A stretch of 26,904 bases of DNA, taken from contig JAISBR010000071.1 in assembly GCA_031266095.1 (NCBI GenBank), forward strand, positions 1 through 26,904, read 5' to 3'. Within the stretch, counting starts at the first letter, position 1, and every line of letters starts with the position of its first letter. Shown here in pieces: positions 22,370 through 26,904 of the stretch. The notes beneath the pieces were generated by a model. That model was not told the DNA's origin. It ran no database searches and was given only the letters and a program-made list of their open reading frames with translations. Made by a program: the position numbers and the translations under genes. Origin of the DNA: Treponema sp. (lineage in GTDB: Bacteria > Spirochaetota > Spirochaetia > Treponematales > Breznakiellaceae).

Positions 22370-23863
22370 GTGAAAACGAATATACCTGAACTCAAATTGG
22401 GGATTATCGCGGTTTCCCGTGACTGTTTTGAGTTAACTCTTTCCGAATCCCGACGGACTGCGGTCGTGGCAGCCTGCGGTAAAAAAGGCATTTCCATTTA
22501 TGAGAGCAAGAAAACCGTTGAGAACGAACGGGATATGCTCGCTTCGGTGGAGGATGTAAAAAAAGCGGGCTGTAACGCGCTGGTGGTTTTCCTGGGGAAT
22601 TTCGGTCCCGAGACACCTGAAACCCTGATAGCGAAGTATTTTGACGGCCCGGTGATGTACGCCGCCGCCGCCGAGGATTCGGGCAAGGATCTTATCCATG
22701 GCCGGGGTGACGCCTATTGCGGTATGTTAAACTGTTCCTACAATCTGGGACTGCGGAAGGTCAGGGCGGTGATCCCCGAATTCCCGGTCGGAACCCCCGC
22801 GGATATTGCAGTGATGATTGAGGATTTTATTCCCACGGCCCGCGCTCTCATAGGGATTTCCAAACTCAAGTTGATCACCTTCGGCCCGAGGCCTCAGGAT
22901 TTTTTTGCGTGTAACGCTCCCGTAAAGGGCCTTTACGATATCGGTGTGGAAATTGAGGAAAACTCAGAGCTGGATCTGTTAGCCGCTTTCAAAAAACACA
23001 AAAATGATAAACGGATTGATGATTTGGCCAAATCAATGGCCGAAGAGCTTGGGGAGGGGAATCGGTATCCCAGCCTCCTGCCCAGCCTGGCGCAGTTTGA
23101 GCTTAGCCTCCTGGATTGGGCCGAGGAACACCGGGGAGCCAGAGACTATGTGGCTTTCGCGAATAAATGCTGGCCCGCTTTTCCGGCTGAGTTCGGTTTT
23201 ATGCCCTGTTATGTGAATTCTCATCTCGCGGCGCGGAATATTCCGGTAAGCTGCGAGGTGGATATCTACGGCGCTCTGAGCGAATATATCGGCAGCTGTG
23301 TAAGCGGGGAAGCCGTGACCCTGCTGGATATTAACAATTCGGTGCCCCAGGATATGTATGAGGAAGATATCAAGGGCAAATTCGATTATTCGCTGCGGGA
23401 TGTGTTCATGGGCTTCCACTGCGGAAATACCCCGATTTGCAGGCTTAAAAAAGAATCCAATACCGGGATGAAATACCAGTTGATCATGAACCGTATTATA
23501 GAAAATAAGGGTGAACCTGGTATCACACGCGGGACTATCGAAGGGGACATTATTCCGGGTGCTATTACTTTTTACCGCCTTCACGGAAACAGCGACGGCT
23601 CGCTGCAGGCTTACATAGCCCAGGGTGAGGTGCTGCCGGTAGCGACCCGTTCTTTCGGAGGTATCGGTGTTTTTGCCATTCCACAGATGGGAAGATTCTA
23701 TCGTTATGTGCTGGTTGGGAAACGTTATCCCCATCACGGGGCGGTAGCATTCGGGAAACATGGTAAGGTATTGTTCACCGTCTTTGATTACCTTGGCGTA
23801 CCGGATATTGATTATAACCGGCCGGAGGCTCTGCCCTATCCCCGGGAAAATCCCTTTGTGTGA
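22370..23863 (+). CDS. L-fucose/L-arabinose isomerase family protein
   Basis: 497 residues from GTG 22370, with GGAGG six bases upstream. The fold is that of the FucI/AraA-like family: an N-terminal Rossmann-type half (LGIIAVSRD, VVFLGNFGPET) and a C-terminal half with CWPAFPAEFGFMPCYVNSHL and the catalytic-Glu segment CEVDIYGALSEYI. A C-terminal HHGAVAFGKHGK follows. Proper family members are Mn2+-dependent aldose-ketose isomerases. Many family members of this divergent length have unassigned substrates, so naming it FucI would go beyond the evidence. The adjacent Gfo/Idh dehydrogenase (40 bases downstream) suggests a short sugar or sugar-acid pathway in the cytoplasm. No transporter or regulator is present in the window. 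Confidence 0.82.
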   Translation: MKTNIPELKLGIIAVSRDCFELTLSESRRTAVVAACGKKGISIYESKKTVENERDMLASVEDVKKAGCNALVVFLGNFGPETPETLIAKYFDGPVMYAAAAEDSGKDLIHGRGDAYCGMLNCSYNLGLRKVRAVIPEFPVGTPADIAVMIEDFIPTARALIGISKLKLITFGPRPQDFFACNAPVKGLYDIGVEIEENSELDLLAAFKKHKNDKRIDDLAKSMAEELGEGNRYPSLLPSLAQFELSLLDWAEEHRGARDYVAFANKCWPAFPAEFGFMPCYVNSHLAARNIPVSCEVDIYGALSEYIGSCVSGEAVTLLDINNSVPQDMYEEDIKGKFDYSLRDVFMGFHCGNTPICRLKKESNTGMKYQLIMNRIIENKGEPGITRGTIEGDIIPGAITFYRLHGNSDGSLQAYIAQGEVLPVATRSFGGIGVFAIPQMGRFYRYVLVGKRYPHHGAVAFGKHGKVLFTVFDYLGVPDIDYNRPEALPYPRENPFV

Positions 23864-23902
23864 TACGCCTGCGGATACGCGTCAAACTAAAGTGAGGTTT
23901 TT

Positions 23903-24991
23903 ATGAGTAAGCTAAAAGTGGGAATTGCCGGCGCCGGTGGAATGGCCTTTTACCATTACGCAGGCTTCACCAGGGCCGGCGCGGAAGTTATCGCCATGGC
24001 GGATGTGGATATTGAGCGGGCCAGGACTTTCGGAGAGCCGAGGAAGATAAAAACTTTTTATAAAAGCCTGGGTGAGATGCTTGCCGGATCGCCGGAGATT
24101 GACGCGGTGTCAATCATTACGCCGAATAAGTTTCACAAGCCCATGGTGATAGAGGCCCTGGAAAAAGGGAAGCATGTGTTCTGTGAAAAACCGCCGGCCC
24201 TTGCCGCCGTCGAGATGCGGCTGATGCTTGACGCGGCGAAAAAATCCGGCAAGGTACTGATGTTCGATTTTAACAATCGGGCCAGGCCTGAATCGAAGGC
24301 GATCAAGCGTTACATTGATGAGGGCAGGATAGGGCGGATCAACTCCGCTCAGGCCACCTGGATCAGGCGTAACGGCATTCCCGGTTTCGGCGGCTGGTTT
24401 ACCACCAAGGCCCTCTCAGGCGGCGGCCCGGTGATCGATCTTCCCCACATGTTGGACCTGGCCCTTTGGTTTATGGGTTACCCCGAGCCGGAGTATCTGC
24501 TGGGCGCCGCCTATTACGACTTTATGGACAACAAAGCCTTTAAGGGACCCTGGGGGATTCCCGATGCTGCCAATGGAGTTACTGATGTGGAGTCCGCCTG
24601 TCACGCCATGGTCACCTTCAAAAGCGGCCAGTCCCTGATGATCCGCAGTTCCTGGGCGGAGATGAACGAGCGCGAAGAAGTGTCGGTTACTTTTCAGGGG
24701 CAAAAAGCCGGCGGTATGGTGCGGCGTATCTTTGGCATTGATGGCCTTGACGACACCAGCGTCGACACTTCCAAACTGTTTGTCGAGGAATACGGCAACC
24801 AGGTAGACCTGCTTATCAAGACCGAAAAAGACGATACCATGGGACGAGTCGGCTGCGCGGCTAATTTCATTGAGGCCCTGGAGGGCAAAGCCGAAGCACT
24901 GAACACGCCAGACCAGGCCCTCATCATCATGAAGATTATCGACGCTATGTACGAAAGCGCGTTGTCAAAAAGGCCGGTACGTATAGAATAG
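23903..24991 (+). CDS. Gfo/Idh/MocA-family NAD(P)-dependent oxidoreductase
   Basis: 362 residues from ATG 23903 with GAGG at good spacing. The N-terminal dinucleotide fold shows VGIAGAGGMAFYHYAGF (6-22) and the catalytic EKPPALA segment near 93-99, where the Lys belongs to the family signature. The C-terminal beta-sheet domain has the conserved GGGPVIDLPHMLDLALWFMG stretch with the catalytic-site His. Family members oxidise or reduce cyclic sugars, inositols or sugar acids. Co-transcription with the isomerase-like gene points to a shared substrate, which is not identifiable. No signal peptide, so cytoplasmic. Nothing appears truncated. Confidence 0.88.
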   Translation: MSKLKVGIAGAGGMAFYHYAGFTRAGAEVIAMADVDIERARTFGEPRKIKTFYKSLGEMLAGSPEIDAVSIITPNKFHKPMVIEALEKGKHVFCEKPPALAAVEMRLMLDAAKKSGKVLMFDFNNRARPESKAIKRYIDEGRIGRINSAQATWIRRNGIPGFGGWFTTKALSGGGPVIDLPHMLDLALWFMGYPEPEYLLGAAYYDFMDNKAFKGPWGIPDAANGVTDVESACHAMVTFKSGQSLMIRSSWAEMNEREEVSVTFQGQKAGGMVRRIFGIDGLDDTSVDTSKLFVEEYGNQVDLLIKTEKDDTMGRVGCAANFIEALEGKAEALNTPDQALIIMKIIDAMYESALSKRPVRIE

Positions 24992-25035
24992 CGGGTTAAG
25001 AGGCCGTTATCTTTTCGGAGGATGGAGATTGAGTC

Positions 25036-25497
25036 ATGGGGACAGTGCGGGCGGTATGCCTGAGCGCCGAAAAGGGAACGGCGAAGCGTGATGCGGGCCG
25101 GGCGGAATTTGTGGTACAGCACGGGATCAAGGGGGATGCCCACGCCGGGAACTGGCACCGGCAAGTCAGCCTCCTTTCAGTCCAAAAAATCGACGCCTTC
25201 CGCTCCAGGGGGGCCGAGGTAAGCGACGGCGACTTTGGGGAAAACCTGGTGGTAGAGGGGATCGATTTCTCAAGCCTCCCGGTGGGGACCATCCTCCGTT
25301 GCGGGGAAGTAGTGCTGGAAATGACCCAAATCGGAAAGGAGTGTCATAACCACTGCGCCATATTCAAGCGCATGGGCGACTGCATCATGCCCCGGGAGGG
25401 AGTGTTCGCAAGGGTCATCCACGGCGGCGTCATCAAGACCGGGGACGAGATGCGCGTTGAAACAGCCGTCCCTTCCGGCGGCAATGATCTACCTTGA
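25036..25497 (+). CDS. MOSC-domain protein
   Basis: 153 residues, essentially one MOSC domain. Diagnostic features are GIKGDAHAGNWHRQVSLLS (30-48), GDFGENLVVEGID (65-77) and the Cys/His segment GKECHNHCAIF (100-110), plus C116. MOSC domains bind molybdenum cofactor or carry persulfide sulfur and are the C-terminal module of eukaryotic Moco sulfurase. GGAG lies upstream of ATG 25036. The end overlaps the next gene, a class V cysteine-desulfurase-like protein, by 14 bases. This pairing resembles the split form of a Moco sulfurase or a sulfur/selenium delivery pair. No molybdoenzyme gene is in the window. Confidence 0.88.
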   Translation: MGTVRAVCLSAEKGTAKRDAGRAEFVVQHGIKGDAHAGNWHRQVSLLSVQKIDAFRSRGAEVSDGDFGENLVVEGIDFSSLPVGTILRCGEVVLEMTQIGKECHNHCAIFKRMGDCIMPREGVFARVIHGGVIKTGDEMRVETAVPSGGNDLP

Positions 25498-26638
25498 TAA
25501 CGCGGCTACCTCCTGGCCGAAGCCGGAGCGGGTATACGCCGCCGCCGATCGGGTATTCCGGGAAGAGGCCGGAAATCCCGGCAGATCCGGCCACGCCCTC
25601 TCCCTCGCGGCAGGCCGCCGCGTTGAGGAAACCCGGCTGTCCCTGGCCCGGCTCTTCGGCATCGCCAGGCCGGAGCGGATCGCCTTCACCCTGAACGCTA
25701 CCGACGCGCTCAACCTGGCTCTCAAAGGCCTCCTCCGTCCGGGGGACCATGTGATCACCGGCTCCATGGAACATAACTCGATAGCCCGGCCCCTGGAGGC
25801 GCTGAGGGAACGGGGGATGGAATATACCAAGACGCCGGTATCCCCTATCCATGGGGCGGATCCGGATGCCGTTAAAGCCGCGATACGGAAGAATACCAGG
25901 CTTATGGCGTTCTGTCATGTCTCAAATGTTACCGGTACGGTGAACCCCGTTACTGAAATCGGCGCCCTCTGCCGGGAACAGGGGATTCCCCTGCTGGTGG
26001 ACGCTGCCCAGTCCGCGGGGAATACCCCCATTGATGTGGAGCAAATGAACATCGGCCTCCTGGCCTTTCCCGGCCACAAGGGACTGCTGGGGCCGCAGGG
26101 TACCGGCGGGCTGTATATCGGGGAGGACTTGGTCCTCTGCCCGCTCAGGGAAGGGGGTACCGGCAGCCATTCCGGGGAACTGGTCCAGCCCAGGAGCTTT
26201 CCCGACCGTTACGAAAGCGGTACCCAGAATACGGCGGGTATCGCCGCCCTGGGGGAAGGGGCGCGGTTCCTCATGGAAGAGGGCCTTGAACGGGTGGAAG
26301 CCCGTGAGGCGCGGCTTGCCTCCCGGCTTATTGAGGGCCTCAGGAACATTCCGGGTATTACGCTCTACGGCCCGCCGGACGGGCCTCGACGAAGGGGCGT
26401 AGTGTCAATCAGCCTTGATGCCTTGAACCCGGCCCAGGCGGCACTCATTCTGGATAACACCTTTGGCATAGCGGTCCGCGCCGGACTCCACTGCGCCCCC
26501 GACGCGCACCGGACCCTGGGAACACTTGATCGGGGTGGGACTATCAGGATAAGCGTGGGCTATTTTAACACCGATGAAGATATTGACCGCTGCGTCGGGG
26601 CCCTGACCGCGATTGCCGGGAAAGCGGGAAGCGCGTAG
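25484..26638 (+). CDS. Class V aminotransferase, cysteine desulfurase family (EF2568-like)
   Basis: 384 residues from ATG 25484, where the family N-terminus MIYLDNAATSWPKPE begins; an in-frame TTG at 25457 would add nine residues. PLP-binding Lys199 is in FPGHKGLLGPQGTG, the supporting Asp173 in LVDAAQS, and the probable catalytic Cys337 in RAGLHCAPDAHRTLGT. The C-terminus has GTIRISVGYFNTDEDI. These match the cysteine-desulfurase-like subfamily named after Enterococcus EF2568, whose genes are often near selenium-dependent molybdenum hydroxylase functions. It would release sulfur (or selenium) from cysteine (or selenocysteine) for a partner, presumably the overlapping MOSC protein. General Fe-S assembly (NifS/IscS/SufS) is a less likely alternative given the context. 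Confidence 0.9.
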   Translation: MIYLDNAATSWPKPERVYAAADRVFREEAGNPGRSGHALSLAAGRRVEETRLSLARLFGIARPERIAFTLNATDALNLALKGLLRPGDHVITGSMEHNSIARPLEALRERGMEYTKTPVSPIHGADPDAVKAAIRKNTRLMAFCHVSNVTGTVNPVTEIGALCREQGIPLLVDAAQSAGNTPIDVEQMNIGLLAFPGHKGLLGPQGTGGLYIGEDLVLCPLREGGTGSHSGELVQPRSFPDRYESGTQNTAGIAALGEGARFLMEEGLERVEAREARLASRLIEGLRNIPGITLYGPPDGPRRRGVVSISLDALNPAQAALILDNTFGIAVRAGLHCAPDAHRTLGTLDRGGTIRISVGYFNTDEDIDRCVGALTAIAGKAGSA

Positions 26639-26683
26639 ATTATCGAATGTACGCACTTGCCTTGTATTTTCTTTCAAATGGTA

Positions 26684-26713
26684 TTGGTATTTTAGTACTA
26701 TTGGTGATATAAT
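26684..26713 (+). promoter_or_regulatory. Predicted promoter near the right end
   Basis: TTGGTA (26684-26689) and a perfect TATAAT (26708-26713) are separated by 18 bases. The palindrome TAGTACTA (26693-26700) lies in the spacer, and TATTGGT occurs on either side of it. An ATG at 26721 follows with no ribosome-binding site; its frame runs into the low-complexity end and cannot be judged. Confidence 0.5.
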
Positions 26714-26810
26714 TAACTATATGATACGGACGGACGCCGCCCGGCGCGGCCAATCACGCAATCTTTCTCCCCGCTTCCTCCCCGGCCTGAGCCGTCCCCG
26801 CCCCCCTAGG

Positions 26811-26904
26811 GTGCGGGGGGGGGGGGGGGGGCGGGGCGCGCCCCGCCCGCGCGGGGGGGGGGGGCGGGAGGGGGGGGGGGGGGTGGGTGGGGGGGGGGGG
26901 GGGG
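26811..26904. other. Poly-G low-complexity end, probably a sequencing artefact
   Basis: The last ~94 bases are nearly all G with a few C, T and A, and the ~50 bases before them become abruptly C/G-rich. This is unlike anything else in the window. Long dark-base G runs are typical of read ends from two-colour sequencers. I would not annotate biology here, and bases from about 26760 onward should be treated with caution. Confidence 0.85.

Noticed and set aside
23033..23761. 242-codon minus-strand frame opposite the isomerase-like gene
   Set aside because: Shadow of a coding gene with clear family motifs; no promoter or ribosome-binding site.

Overview
The window looks like chromosomal DNA of a spirochaete of the genus Treponema, most likely a gut (termite-type) treponeme. 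This is inferred from gene content and order, not from a database search. The order spoVG - rplY - tilS - ftsH is a spirochaete arrangement (also in Borrelia). The trimeric [FeFe]-hydrogenase locus, a remnant of a Gly/Ser-rich repeat surface protein, and relaxed-lipobox lipoproteins all fit. The last ~95 bases are almost pure G and look like a contig-end sequencing artefact, so this is probably one contig of a draft or metagenome assembly.

Region 1 (1-4060, + strand) is accessory in character. It holds the 3' end of an IS5-like transposase, then hydC-hydB-hydA, then a decayed fragment of a repeat-rich surface protein. HydC and HydB are full electron-input subunits. HydA keeps every N-terminal Fe-S ligand, but its H-cluster domain departs from the consensus at all three signature motifs and stops abruptly inside the third. 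This is the most unusual item in the window.

Region 2 (4112-14656, - strand) reads, in transcription order, ispE, spoVG, tRNA-Gln(TTG), rplY (bL25), tilS, ftsH, an exported protein with Asp-rich DxDxDG-type repeats, an HtrA-like lipoprotein protease and an HSL-type esterase. The last four genes are nearly contiguous and suggest a membrane/envelope quality-control group behind ftsH. The pth gene usually found between rplY and tilS is absent.

Region 3 (14772-15104, + strand) is one small, extremely acidic protein with its own strong promoter. Its 3' end overlaps that of rsfS.

Region 4 (15083-22034, - strand) is a compact seven-gene operon: PRPP synthetase, HAD hydrolase, diacylglycerol-kinase-like protein, Obg, a NadD-YqeK fusion, an LCP (LytR) protein and RsfS. 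Most junctions overlap or abut. It links nucleotide/NAD precursor supply to ribosome assembly and silencing.

Region 5 (22370-26638, + strand) starts from a good promoter and carries an L-fucose/L-arabinose-isomerase-like enzyme and a Gfo/Idh/MocA dehydrogenase (sugar metabolism). These are followed by an overlapping pair, a MOSC-domain protein and a class V cysteine-desulfurase-family protein, which suggests sulfur or selenium handling for a molybdenum enzyme.
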